DNA from: Gymnothorax reevesii
Taxonomy: Eukaryota > Chordata > Actinopteri > Anguilliformes > Muraenidae
Direction of reading: 5' to 3'
DNA length: 64,000 bases
Assembly (NCBI GenBank): GCA_029721435.1
Contig: CM056586.1
Span: 69,341,679-69,405,678, forward strand
In this document: positions 48,187 to 60,680 of the stretch, one piece after another
Position numbering within the stretch: position 1 is the stretch's first letter
Layout of the letters: the number at the start of each line of letters is the position of its first letter
Program-made: the position numbers and the translations under genes
The notes under the pieces: model-generated
Database searches by the model: none
Told to the model about the DNA's origin: nothing
The model's input: the letters and a program-made list of their open reading frames with translations, nothing else

Positions 48187-50068
48187 TATGCACTCAATGC
48201 TGAATTGATTCACATCTCACTCAGTTCTCTCCTATATTGCTTGGATTATCTGATACTACACCAGTCTTCTGCAGAAGAGCTCCGCCCCAGCGTAAATAAT
48301 ATATGAGCAGTTTGGCCACAAATACATTAGAAACCTTATCACCCCAGAGAATTGTAATGAGTCATAATAACAATGGCGAATGTTTTCCTTTCCTTGCACG
48401 CAAGGTCCTTGATCAGAAGTGTTCAATGTCATCCAAAATAGGCTCGCGAGGGAGCAGATTTTCATTATCACTCTGTGGTCAGACATCTAACTCAGCTAAT
48501 CAGTGACTTTAGCCAAGAGACTGTGGGGTGATTATTAGAGTCAAGCCTGTAACTGCTTTGTTGAAATGAAATCCTGCATCCTTACTGCTCTTTCTGGATA
48601 AGATTGAGTTCCCCTGCTCTTCCTGAAGTGTCAGGCTTGCGTATTTGCACCAATGCAGAGGAGTTTACAAGTTCCTTGTTGAACACAGGAGACATTTAAA
48701 ACCACAGCTTATGTTATGAAATTGTGAGTCACAGCTTGTACTAGGTATCAAAATTTGCCCAACCCACTGCCCTGAGTAAGCCTGCCTATCTTGACATGCG
48801 AACAACCTCGTGCGGTCGCAACAGAAGGTCGAGGTAAACACTTCTGATAAGTTTAGTGGTCTATGTGCTGTTATAATCTTCTTATTTTTATTTGTTGAGA
48901 TTATCATTGTCATTTTTTCCTCATTATTATTTTTCTTCACATTCTCTGCACCACCAAAAATAGCCAGCCCAGTATCACATGTGATTTGTCCTGACAACTT
49001 TTTATTTGAGATTCCAAATAATCTCTGAGATATTTAAGGAGGCCATGCCATGCTTTAGTGTGTTAAAGCTTCTTGGTGTATGAAAAACATCTGCGAAGTG
49101 ACAGAGCCTGAGGTCCTTACTCTCCCTGACTGAAAACACAGCCCCTGAACAACCTGAAATGCCTCGTTTATAGTCAAACCTTCTCTCCTCCGTTGCTTGT
49201 CTAAGTGGTTATTTGCCACACCCTCAAAAAAAGCTGGTCAGGAAGCCTCTGGAGGTTAAATCCAGTCACAGTAAGGGGCGTGACATTTCCAACACATACT
49301 CTACAGCAGATGGCCAATGAGAGCAGAGTGAGGTTTAATGGATGGGGCCTTAAAGAGACAGGAGCCAGTAAGTCAGGTAGAGTTGGCTGAGGTCGAGTCC
49401 GGCATCGAGTCCTGCACCAGATGGGTGACCTGTAAATTTTACCTGCAATAATTGTGTTTTGGGGGTGAGATGCATTGCAGTCTATGGCAAAGTTTCTGTG
49501 TAATGGTATGGGTCTCACACAAAAAGCATGAAAGTTGAGAGCTGATCTTTCCTTTCTAGTATACACAGGGTACCCAGATAGTTTAATAAAACGCTGTACT
49601 TCTCATTGACCTATATAATAATAAAAGGTATTATGGAAATTCTGAAATTATTATAATCCACGCTTGCAAGGTCACAGGTTTTGTGTGACGCACTGTGATC
49701 TGTCTCCTTCCTCAGACCTCCATATTGGCTCAGTTTTGAAGTTTGTAGTCCTATAAAAATTTAATTTTGTATTCTTTAACTTGTTTTGGTGCATCTGTCG
49801 CACAACAACATTTGGGCAATTTGATTATTTCTCCTTGCAGACCAGAAAGACAAGAAGACACCATCGTGAAATACAAAATCAGTGGAGGATCGTGGTTTGT
49901 TTTGGCCTCTGGTGTTCATGGTTTTCTGATTGAGCTCAGTTTCAATGCAGTTGATGGATTCGAAAGGGCTTTAGGACAGAAAGTAATTTAAGCCAATCAG
50001 GAATGGTGAAATTAACTTGCAATGTTATAAACCAATGAGAAACTGCGAACATCAAACTCTTTCTCACA
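48187..50068. other. Intergenic, no gene recognised
   Basis: No exon supported. 49270-49370 has the look of a fish repeat fragment (ACAGCAGATGGCCAATGAGA, GGGGCCTTAAAGAGACAGGA) but was not assigned. Confidence 0.4.
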
Positions 50069-50283
50069 CTCTATGAAACTCTCCTTTACACACTTCAAGC
50101 TCTCTCATGCACTATCAGACTCTCACACATGCTATCAAACCTCTCACACACTACCAAGCTCTCTCTCATGGGTGATCAAACTCTCACACACCAGCAGCTC
50201 TCTCATGTGTACTTGTAAACTCTCTTGCACACTATCAAACTCTCTCTCATGGACCATCAAACTCACACAAACTATCAGACCAT
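50069..50283. repeat. Degenerate minisatellite, about 20-25 bp unit
   Basis: About nine to ten imperfect repeats of a CTATCAAACTCTCTCACACA-like unit. Unit length and sequence vary, so the array is old. Seen directly. Confidence 0.85.
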
Positions 50284-51775
50284 ACTTTTATTGACCTCTG
50301 AGACATTTAACACCAACAACAGTGTGACATCTCTCTAAATTTTGAGTACCTCCCGAGTTCCTCTCCCTTGTCTGACAGCTGCATGGTCTCTCGGGCCCTT
50401 TTATATAGAGGTCGAAATCTTTGTGCCAGTCATATTCAAAATACTGCAATTAGCTGTCTCCCCCCTCTTTAGCCATGCCCGTGGTCCTACTAATTGAGTT
50501 CATCTGAGGTGCCGTCTCGATGGCAACCTCCTTAATGTCTGATGACTCTAAGCTTATGCCAAGACCAAAAAACATTAACTTCACAGGCTACAGAATAGAC
50601 ATGACAGCGCCATCACTGGACTCACCCCTCAGTCTATGCAGCAGTTCCCTGGACACAGTCTCTGCTCTTTAAAAATTTTTTAGCCACCGAGTTGGGCTAA
50701 CCAAAGTTATGGCAGAGTTCTTGACGCAATATTCAGATTCCCCTCTTCTACAATCAAGGGGTCCAATTAAACAGGTTTTCCAGTTTATTTACCTCGGCTT
50801 CATACTCTCCCAAGACTGTTTAATTAATCGCAAAATTAACCAATGCTTTGCAGCCTTTGGATGCCTCCATAGAAGAGTATTTGAAAATAAAACCGAGACC
50901 AGAGATTGACACCACAGTTGCTTCTAAGAATGCAGTATGTGTCTACACTGTGCTGTTTGTGGCAGTGACATCTCACCTATCAGTCAGCATCCTGGAGATC
51001 TCCTAAACGCACTGCCTACGGAACATTTTCTGGTGTTGGGAAAATCAAATACCACAAAAACAATTCCTGCTGTCACAAAATCAGTCTCTGTGAACGCAAA
51101 GCAAGAGAAACATCATAACATCCCCTGCTGTGGGCTGATCATGCATCTGAATGCCTGACCTTCGCCTGCCTGGCCAAATCCTCTTTGGCCGGAAGAAGAA
51201 AAAAAAGAAAAGCAAAGAAAAGATGCTACTCCAAAAATACCCTGAAGCGCCGCGGAATCCATCCCAATGATCTTCAACATCTGGCTGCAAATATATCAGT
51301 CAGAGAGGCTTCATGTACCAGGGCAACAGAGTTATTACAGAACACTAAGCGACGGAGGGATGTGGTCAGTGTTGCCTGTGTGTTGCTGGAATCACACCAA
51401 TATCCTATCTCATATATGGGTCCCCTTATTTTTTCATGATGGTGCAATGCAAAAATATGGGCAACCCTGCTCAAATTTTTATGTAGTGACTCCAATTTCC
51501 TGAAAGTAACAATATATTGAGTCTGAAAAAAAAAAATTTCTTCCAAACAAAGGTTCAAATAAAGAAATGGCAATTGTGAATAAAAATTTGCAGGAATAAC
51601 TTGTTCTTTTTCTCTTTTTCACCCTGTCTTTTAATGTCTTGCAGAATCTTTACCAAGTTGAAGACAGTAAATTATTTACTGTTCATCTCCAATGAATACT
51701 AGCAGGAGTGTTTGGGGACACTTGCTCTGTTTGTTCAGTTCCACTTGTGGTCAAGAAACAAGGTCTAACCTGTGG
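50284..51775. other. Intergenic, no gene recognised
   Basis: No exon is supported on either strand. + strand text around 50709-50900 (MAEFLTQYSDSPLLQSRG..., IKQVFQFIYLGFILSQDC, RKINQCFAAFGCLHRRVFE) resembles a piece of non-LTR reverse transcriptase C-terminal region (the usual FxYLGSxIS...IxxRIxxAxxAFGxLxxRVW pattern), so a LINE fragment is likely there. Confidence 0.5.
50640..51270 (+). pseudogene. Non-LTR retrotransposon ORF2 fragment
   Basis: At 50760-50880 (+) the translation QVFQFIYLGFILSQDCLINR followed by INQCFAAFGCLHRRVFENK matches the pattern 'FxYLGSxIS-D---xEINxRIxxAxxAFxxLxxRVF' found after the reverse transcriptase of many LINEs. About 51140-51260 (LTFACLAKSSL-like, RKKRKAKKR) probably continues it in other frames. 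It is truncated and frameshifted. The family is not assigned. Confidence 0.65.
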
Positions 51776-51907
51776 TTACGTCCATACTAATATGCACTTA
51801 TCCGTTCACACCAAATCCTGGAGTTTTCAAACTAAAGCGGGGTTAGCAGCATTTTCACAAGTCTGCGTTTTAGCGGCTTGAAAATGCCAGAGTAGTGTGG
51901 ACGCTAG
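51776..51907. mobile_element. Short TIR repeat
   Basis: The left TTACGTCCATACTAAT and right AGTAGTGTGGACGCTA ends are imperfect inverted copies, with GTTTTCAA and TTGAAAATGCC inside. This resembles a fish repeat with 'TCCACACTAA' termini (recalled). Confidence 0.5.
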
Positions 51908-53499
51908 GCGAACTCAGCAAAAGTAACGAGTTTTCAAATCAAAACATGTTACAGTGGGCGTTGCCTGTCTCGGAGAGCACTGAATTGAGACCTCACATGC
52001 CGGCAGCCTGCAGCCGCCCAGTCAGAGCATTGCAAGGAAACGACAATGTAAATAACAGAATCTCATTTAATTCTAAACTCAATCTGGAAGCCCGGGAGCT
52101 AATCATTTGAGGAAGACAAATGCTTGTGCTGGAAATTTACAGCTATAAATCATGAAAACTTGCCTTAAAATTGTCAGCGACAACAACTATGACAGACTGT
52201 TGTTCTGGAATGCATTCCAGCGGACGGAGCTTCGCTTCACAGTTTTCCTGAAGACCCAGTGCTGCAACATAAATGATTCAGCTTTGTTTGGGGTGACTGC
52301 ATTCATGATCTGCCACAATTCAATGATAGGTCTCGAATCTGAAGTGGACATTTTGCTCTTGACATTTACAGGAATTTTGCACAGAAGTGTTTGGGTAATG
52401 TAGAAAGGTTGTTGCTGAAGACTGGTGTCACGTCAGCAATGCATCACCCACCTAACACAGCTGAGAGAACAGCAGCAGTGTTTCTGATTCATGACCTTGC
52501 TTAAGATGTTTGAGTTTGCTCGCTGAGATTAAATGCTCATTATTTCCATTATAGACAAAGTTAAGAAACCACACCTTGACTGTTCATTTTCTGAATGAAT
52601 CAGAATGTTTTGCACACTGAATATCTATTGAAGCGTATAGCAAACAATATTAAAATGAAAACGCATTCTCAGACATGCTTTTTCTTTTTTGAGGGGCAAA
52701 AGAGTCACTGTCAAATGAATTATGATGCCCCCTGTAGATTAAATTTGTTTACTTTCCTGACTTGTAGCCTCCAAAACGACCCAAGCTAATACTGCGTTAT
52801 TAAAATAGACAGTTTTTATACAGTCCATGGTTATTTTAATAGATTACAATGACGACATTGGTTGTAAGAAGGGGTAACCCTCTGACATGGGTAACTTAGG
52901 GCTTGTTAGTTTTCAGTTGATCTTCTAGTTAGATAAAGTTAGCTTGCAATCAGCCACATGTCTATGTTTGACACAGTTTGCTTTACCTTATAGTTAAAAC
53001 AGCCGACCAGACTGCAGCCGACTCTGTGTCAGACATGCTCAGGTACTGACCTGAATCAGCAGACGCTAGCGTGGATCCAGGTCATAGTGGCCTGCTGTCT
53101 GGGTCCTCAAAAAATATTTACCTCCCTGAAGCATAGATGAGGAGATGACTAGGGATGACCTCTTCCTCATAGCTATACAGCTGTATATACCTAATATTGC
53201 CTCTTGCACTGGCTAAGCTGCCTTGTTCTAAGGTAAGTTAGGAGAGTTAAAATTATGTCCCGTGGTGAAAATTTTGAAGGCTCGAATTCTGCACACTGAA
53301 GGGTCCTGGTATATTACCATTATTTAGCATATTTATGGCTCCTGGTGCAACTATAGTGTTGGGCCTCCATGACCTGCCAAATCAGCAATCTGCACACCTT
53401 GGCATGGAGTCTACAAATGTAAAACTTAACTGGATGGAGGGAGTATCTTTCCCCCAAGAGATAGTCCCTCATTTGGTGTTTTGATGATGGTGACAAAGA
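51908..53499. other. Intergenic, no gene recognised
   Basis: No exon or named repeat supported. Confidence 0.45.
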
Positions 53500-53800
53500 G
53501 CCTTTTATAACGCTTCACTCCAAAATTTCCCTTATGGGTTCAGTAAGTTAGAGATCTGGTGACTGTGATGTTGGCGGTATTTGTTTAGGAATAATTTTAT
53601 TTTCATAAAAACCATTCAGGAACCCCTTGTGCACTGTGAGGCTTGGCTCATTGTCATCCTGTGGGACACCACTCACACCATAACAGGAATCCTGTATGAT
53701 GGGATGTAAAGGTGATCAACCAGAATAACTCTGCATTGATTACCAACAACCCTTTTGCCTTCAATAGGACCAGTGCAACTAAACCAAGCCAGGAAATGGA
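53500..53800. mobile_element. Possible transposon relic
   Basis: The order GAGATCTGGTGACTG, CATTCAGGAACC, GGCTCATTGTCATCCTGTGG and CCAGAATAACTCTGCATTGA is similar to a fish repeat related to the family at 43919-45686 (recalled). No termini are visible. Confidence 0.4.
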
Positions 53801-55064
53801 ACGGAGGCATTTGGATTCTTTTAGTTTGTCAAACCATTTATTGACCATTTATGAGAAAATTTTCCCTCAAATTTTCCATCTGTTTGTTTGTATTAGCAGT
53901 CTCATGTACTGCTACTGCGCTCTCCAGCCCCTGATGAGTCCTTATTGTATTTGCACTGTGATGGAAAGCAGGCCCTGTTATACGCTCTATCATATGTTCT
54001 TCAGTATCACTGGCAGAACAGGCTCCAGATGTTAGTGCTGCAGATATCCTGGGTCTGAGCCTGTGAATGTTCACATATTCTCCCCATCATAAATCTATCC
54101 TGTCCACTGCAGTGGAGAGAAGGCACCCAAAAGTGAGCCAGGAATGAGCAGGCAGGCCTGGAGCTAGGAACCCCGTGATTGGTACCAGCGAGTACTAATG
54201 ATCTTGCTACTAACATTTTTTTTTTTTTCACAAATTTCTAAGCAAATTCCTCAGAAATTTTCAGACTATCATGAACACAGCACTGTACTTCGATGTATTT
54301 GAAGAGATCTGTTCAAAATACCTTAGTCAGCATTAATCAGACCAAAAAACATTGCAGGTAGCGGTGAATAAACATGTATTCAACTGGCGAAGGCTTTCAG
54401 CCAAATCTGTGGGCAAATGAGTGTCACATGGTCAGATTGCTGCAGATCAGTAACTTGGATGTGCTCATGTCATATATCAATTATATTCTTCCTCTCCGCG
54501 GCTCTAAGAGCTCGTTGCTCTGTTTATTGCTCATGACTGCAATTCTCAATGTCAGCCATGCATGGCCCCTTCCTGTATGCTGGTTGGTAGGAAGCAAATA
54601 ATTTGTTGCAATTCATAGCATTTCATGTTTAGAGCAGTTATTTGCCCCCTTGAGCCATATTGTGTCCTTATTTTATATATATAGTAAACAATTTCAGGTG
54701 GTAACATTAAAGAAATCAGTAAGCTCAAAATTAGGTTGTGGAAAACAAGCGTGTTAAGTTCTGTTAAAATACTTTGGTTGAATTGAATGACATAAATTTG
54801 ATTTGGCTCTTAATCATTTGGTTGGATAATAAATGGTTCATTTCTGCAATCATGTGTCCATAATTTCATCAATTCTGAACTAATTTTATTTTCTGATCGG
54901 CAGAAGCAGTAGGTCACCTGAAATTAGAGGAGGCCACAGGATATCCCTTCAAACTAATGATTGGTCATGAGATTTGACCTGCTCTAAATTATGTTCCCTT
55001 TTTCCTCCATCTACGTTCACTAGGAATAAGAATAATTCGAGCCTCAAAGCGAGGCTGGTATATT
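53801..55064. other. Intergenic, no gene recognised
   Basis: No exon supported. A weak tRNA-like B-box on the - strand (GGGTTCCTAGCTCC, about 54170-54157) may mark an old SINE. Confidence 0.35.
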
Positions 55065-55200
55065 GTTCCTCTGCCAGGTGGGAATATGTTTTCACCAGCG
55101 TTTGTTTGTTCATTCGTTCATTAGTTTGTTAGTTAATGGGATATCTCAGAAAGTAAAGAATGGATGTCAATGAAATTTTGCGCGCTGATCGATATGGTGC
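55065..55200 (+). repeat. Dispersed repeat, diverged copy 3
   Basis: CTGCCAGGTGGGAATATGTT, then GCGTTTGTTTGTTC, then ATATCTCAGAAAGTAAAGAA, then TGGATGTCAATGAAATTTT follows the same order as the opening of the 20178-20490 repeat. Only the head is recognisable. Confidence 0.5.
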
Positions 55201-56314
55201 CAGAGAGAAACTGCTTAAAGGTTTCTGTAGATCCAATTCATTCTTTATCCATGAGCCGAAAGAATTTCTGTGTGCGTTAAGACGGCACTGTCAACACTCA
55301 TTTATAGTAAGACTCTCGTTCGATGATAATTCCTCTGTCAAGCAACTTCAACACAGACAAGCAAAAAAGAATTTCAATACGTGTTGAGGCAGCACTTTCC
55401 AGACTCGTTTAATGCTTATGTTTAGGGATAATTCCTTTGTCACTGAATTGCAACTCGGCTGAGGTAGTGCAGTCTCCAAGAGCCTCCTAGTTGTCATATG
55501 TCACTGCATAGCCTTGTGCTTATTCGAAGACTGTTTACCAAGGCTGCACATTTATCTTGTTTTTACTGAAATATTCAGATTTTAAGAGTTTCAAATCAGT
55601 TATTATTGAGTTTCAAGACCTTTCCATTAAGATGCTTTCACCAGCTCACATGAATGACTCTGTGGCAAGACCACAGAGAAAGGTTCTGTCCGCTGTGCAG
55701 AATCTGCCTCACATCATTCTGTGATTTTTCTTTCTCATATTACTGCACTCCGTGTAGAAGGAGCTCCATTGAACTACACCTGGTCAACCTCCTCCAATGA
55801 CTCACATTACAGCTCCAACAAGCACCAAGGGTGCATAGCATGAGAATGCAGGCATGAGCGCTGGTGTGGTAAGACAGCAGCCTTTCCAAAGGGATGATAT
55901 CCCTTGGGTCCATGACAGCGCTGGACAAGAAACATCAATCTTTAGTCAATCACCAGTTAAAGCGTGTAAATATCTGGTCAGTTTTCTGTCATCGAACGCG
56001 ACTTATTGATACTGCAGTGATAATGGAATGCTCTTGGGAAAAAAACAGGAAGGTGATGCAGCTGTAAATGTTCCATGGTTTTGTAGTCTAGAGAAAAGGT
56101 GTGTTCAAGCGACAATCGACCGCATACGAAAGCGTGACAGAGGAAAATGGTCGCTCTTTCATTTATGGTGAAATATTTCAATCACCATAGCAGCGGCTGT
56201 AGGTTATTGGTGTTTAAAACAGTTTGTACTCTCATTTGTAAGACTGAGAAAATATTCACCACGTTTTGTAAGAGAGACTGTATAATAGGCAGTCTAACCT
56301 TTGTGTGTTATTGC

Positions 56315-56345
<31 letters not shown>

Positions 56346-57367
56346 CCTCATGCTGAAATTAATTTAAGCTTGGGGTATAAAAGAGTGTAAAAAGAAACAA
56401 ATAGATCTCTCAGCAAAATGAAACCTGCCCTTAATATTTTGCCAGTGCTACCCGTGCCGTGTAATGGTTTACATTTTCACCACACAGTCATGAAGACAAC
56501 ATAGCAAGCTGTCAATCATTCATTAAATGTTGCCCATGACTTTAATGTTCCACTAACAACTCCCCTGACCACCTCTCTCTTGTTTTTGACCTAACATCAC
56601 CCGATAAGCTGTCTGTCACTATTATTCCTGTAGTGTGCATGTGGAATGCCATGTGCCTTCTCCATACTTGAATTATTTATTACCTCCTATTAATTCTTAG
56701 ATCCAGTTGCAGTAAAATCCAATAGAGAATCTTGCTAGTCCATCTTAGATGCTCATCTTCAGCCAGTGCTGGTAATATGATGACTTCAGGGTTTACTCAT
56801 GCGATAATCACATCCACAATCAGGGATTAATGTAATCAGTCAGCTGTGAGGGCAGAGTAGATCTTATTTAAAATACAGAGTGGTAGTTTCACAGTGATGT
56901 CACATGCTTGCAGGTTTTTGCCACACAGAACACACTCTTCATGTTTGACGGCAGGCTGCCTTCTGTTTACCTTCACACTTCAGCATGCTCGCTGTTACAC
57001 AAACGTTCCTGACATATCGTAGCATATTTCAGCGAACCGTCCGAGAATTCTGGACTATAATTAAGGATTTCCTAGGTGCGTTGATCTTGAACTCTCTCCA
57101 TGCCACAGCAGAGATTGAATAACTTGTCAATGAACAAATTGAGAGTTGTTGTCGTCTTTGTGAGACGACACTGAAAGGTAGACAGATTGAAACCTACCTC
57201 TCCTGTCCAGAGGAATGTAGAGGTCACATGCCTACATCATTCATCTCGACCCTGTGATGACTCCCTGGAGGACCAGCCTTAACCATCTGAGACTTAACCC
57301 AAAGGGCCTATTGAGGGCTTTCATAATGGCCTCCCACCTTCCCTCTTATGCCTCCATGCCGTCTGTC
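55201..57367. other. Intergenic with (GT)n at 56315-56340
   Basis: A GT microsatellite lies at 56315-56340. Two diverged direct repeats about 100 bp apart (GATAATTCCTCTGTCA at about 55335 and GATAATTCCTTTGTCA at about 55427) are seen. No exon. Confidence 0.45.
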
Positions 57368-57622
57368 CACTGTAAACACTGTACACCCTGACAAGTGTGG
57401 TGAACTTAGATGTTTTGTGGAAACCGATTACCTCAAAAAAATTGTGTAGGCCAACTTTATTGTCTTGTGTGGAAGTAACTTAAAAAAAACAATGTAAGGT
57501 TATTTTTCACATTTTTAAGTGCTGTGAACACAAGATCATTAAGTTGCCATAATTTTTATTTTTTGAGATAATCAGTTTCCACAAAACATTTGAGTTTGCC
57601 ACCCTTGTCAGGGTTTGCAGTG
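57368..57622. mobile_element. MITE of about 255 bp
   Basis: The left (CACTGTAAACACTGTACACC, CTGACAAGTGTGG, GATGTTTTGTGGAAACCGAT) and right (TCAGTTTCCACAAAACAT, CCACCCTTGTCAGGGTTTGC, AGTG) halves are inverted copies over about 65 bp with some mismatches. Non-coding. Confidence 0.8.
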
Positions 57623-58212
57623 AATCTTCAGCAAACTATAAAACCTGAAATATTTTTTCTAGTCAGGATTTTAATTTACTATTCTCAAAAAATGTTGATA
57701 TAATTTTTAATATGATATTATTGATATTATTATTTATAAATGTGACAACATAGTTAAGTCAGTGGCATTTCCAGACTTAAGTATTTACTGATTTATTTAC
57801 TCTGCAAGTTCTCTTATTTGGATTTGAAAAGCAATTCTGCAAGACTGCAACTAATGGGAGTGAAGGTTCTTTCGTAGACTTGATTTAGATTTTGAGAGCA
57901 GGGGATGTTAGTGCAATGAATTTCTTGAATACCTGAACCTCAACAGAGATGCAATTTTAACCAGGTCAGAATTGGCTCCTCGCTTCAGTCTTTTATTGCG
58001 AAAAATCAACAACTGCTTATTTGAGGCAGGTGTCTTTTGTAAATAGGATTTGATAGACGGAGAACACAAACCACCAAACTTAAAAATGTAACAAACCAGT
58101 GGGTTGACGGTATTTCTTTGTGACACACAGTCTGACATAATTTGCTCATTAAAAAGCAATGAGAGATGTTGGCCCTGAATTGATTATTGGGAGCTGAGAA
58201 CAGAAGCCCCTA

Positions 58213-58233
58213 GGGGAGGGAGGGGCAGGGGGG
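58213..58233 (+). repeat. G-quadruplex-type G-run cluster
   Basis: Four G runs (4, 3, 4, 6) separated by 1-2 bases, with more G runs to 58280. Seen directly; folding is inferred. Confidence 0.7.
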
Positions 58234-58338
58234 AGGATGTGATGTAGCAGGGGAAAATGAGGTGGAGCTGGGGGGGGAGGTTGGACTTTAGCTGAGGGTT
58301 TTGCGTTGTGATCTGAGCACCAACTCAGGTTGAAGCAG

Positions 58339-58632
58339 GCCTTATGGAAAGTTACTGTAGTTCCAAGCTAATTATACTATAAATGGATGGTATTTTGCCA
58401 CCATAGTGCAGTATTACTATACTGATACAGTAATTATTCAAACGACAGTAATACAGTCATGTTGACTATAGTAATATCATGGCACTGCTGACTGTGCTGA
58501 TTCTATAGTTATAATGTGATGGGTATAGTTCTACTCTAGGTATACTTTGCAAACTATAGTAATACTATAGTTATGCCATTATGCTATAGTCTTACTAAGA
58601 AATGAATATAGGATATTTTCATAAGGGAGGCC
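58339..58632 (+). mobile_element. ACTATAGTAATAC-rich MITE, copy 2
   Basis: It begins CCTTATGGAAAGTTACTGTA then GTTCCAAGCTA and ends ATATTTTCATAAGGGAGG, imperfect inverted termini. It is filled with ACTATAGTAATA-like motifs. Uninterrupted relative of the element at 42605-43102, in opposite orientation. Confidence 0.8.
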
Positions 58633-60680
58633 TGTCTTCACTGTGCATTTGTTCCAATAGACATCTTAATTTGAGCGCTAGACTCAATTTCCTGCATTAG
58701 AAAGGTAATTTCTGACGTGACTGGGCGTACATCACTTGCCAACATTCCTTCTTACATTACTGTCTTTACAGGAACCAGTTGAGGCAGAGATTGATGACTG
58801 TACCTGCAGAAATGTCTGGTTAAGGAGGAATTGGGAAACTTTCACTTCAGTGCTTCGTAATTGCTTACTTTGGGCTGAATAACTCAAAATTGCAGGAATC
58901 TGAATCTGGGGTGTTGTCTGAGTGAATGGGTCAGTGAGGACATTTTGTGTCACTGAAAACGGCAAAAATGAAGGAAATATGGCTGCGGGTGCAACTGCAG
59001 TAAATTGCCATGAATGTGCAGCCAGCTATGATATACAAACATTTTATCAAAGAGGCAAAAATGCTTAATTAGGCCTCTCTGATTAATAAGAAGCACTTAG
59101 GCCATTTGTCTGGAGAAACAGGCTGGAATGGCGGAGCGAGTGGTTCCTTCTCCTCCGGCAGTGACGGTATTTTGACTCGCAGGCCACCAATGAGGAGATG
59201 TTTGAGTTTCAATGTCACCTACTCCTTTGTTTCCAAAAAATAAACAAACAAATGAACTAAAAATAGTAGGATCATTTGTTGTCTCACAAGTGCTGATGCA
59301 ACACCCCAAAACATCCTCTATTGGCTTAATGCTTTAATTCTTTTGCCTACTGAAATAATGAAAAAAACAAAACAAAACAAAACGAACAAACAAACAAAAA
59401 ACTTGTAGGACCAATTTCCCTCCATGCCTGAAAATCACACATTTACTTTTATGTTTTTTTTGTAACAGAGGAGGTGTCTTGAGGACATGTTCTTTTTTGC
59501 AAGGATGTGCTGGGACAAATGCCAGAAGAGTTGCAAGTAGGAAAAGCAAGAGAGAGAAGAAGGGATATAGGCCCTGACGCAGGTTTGGTGTTTCGGGCCT
59601 TGGTAAAGGGCCCATAGTCATCATTCTTCCCTACTTCACCGGATTAATCTCCGACGTTAGAATACCAAGCCTCTGAGGAGACATTTCTAGCTTTCTGAGC
59701 CACTGAGCCAAGGTGTCACTGCAGTTTGCGGATAGCAGTTCAAGACAAGCATCTTCAGGCCTAAAGTTACTCTCTCACAAATGCAGCAAAAGTACTATTT
59801 ACTACTTCTATGATTACTGCATAGAAAATGTATGTATTGTGACACTAATTTCCAGCCTGATATTGCGTGTCCGCAAACCGCCGTGACGACATGGCTCTTT
59901 GGCTCTGCTTCAGACAAGATTGCATAAAAGGAGCTCATATCGGCAACTACACTGTTTGTAGAATGCGATTACTCTGATGCCTAAACTTACACTAATTTCA
60001 GCTTAATGCATCTCAATAACTTGTTATAGTGAATTTTATAATTCAAAGAGCTTTTCAGTGATGACTACGGTGTGGAAAATAAAACGAATGCATTGAGATT
60101 TGCAAAATTCAAGGGTAAGTAAAACCAATACATCGACGCAAACGATCATTAATGCTCTGAATGAACTTCTAATTCATTATCAATGTACTTAAACCCTGTA
60201 ACCCTGCCATTTGTATCTAATTTGATGCATGACTTTCTGCGGCCACTATGCCATCTACATGATCAATACCTTCCTGATTAACCTGTTATATGCAATATGA
60301 CACATTTAATCTGCCCTCCTGGTGAACTTTGTATGCACTGCAGGCAGTAGTGGTCTGTGGAATTCTTAATTTTGGCAAATTTGCAGGAAGAATAACTTTA
60401 ATAACTTTGTTGTAAATACTTCAGTCTGGAAGCTGTACTGAACATTATGCCAGAAGACAGTGCTAAACTCCTTAAACAGGGGTCATGAAATCTGGACCTC
60501 AGATCCAAATTCAGAGCTGATTTATTTTTTAATTTCAGATTATTTTTGCTTTTGACCAGCCAGTCTGTGTTCTCACTCTTCACTCCACGGTAAATGGAGG
60601 GTGAAGAAACCAGCTGTTCTCAGACCTTGAGGATTGTGATTTGACAATAATTATAGATCAGGTAAAACCATTTAAATCTA
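58633..60680. other. Intergenic; unique-looking core at about 59940-60320
   Basis: No exon supported. 59940-60320 has many ATTAAT/CTAATT motifs, balanced composition and no repeat features, a possible conserved non-coding element. Confidence 0.3.

Noticed and set aside
48665..49566. Frames of 110 and 121 codons on the - strand
   Set aside because: The translations show no recognisable domain, have low-complexity stretches and lack splice context.
54130..54200. tRNA-like B box on the - strand
   Set aside because: A single GGGTTCCTAGCTCC-type motif without a clear A box or tail is too weak to call a SINE.
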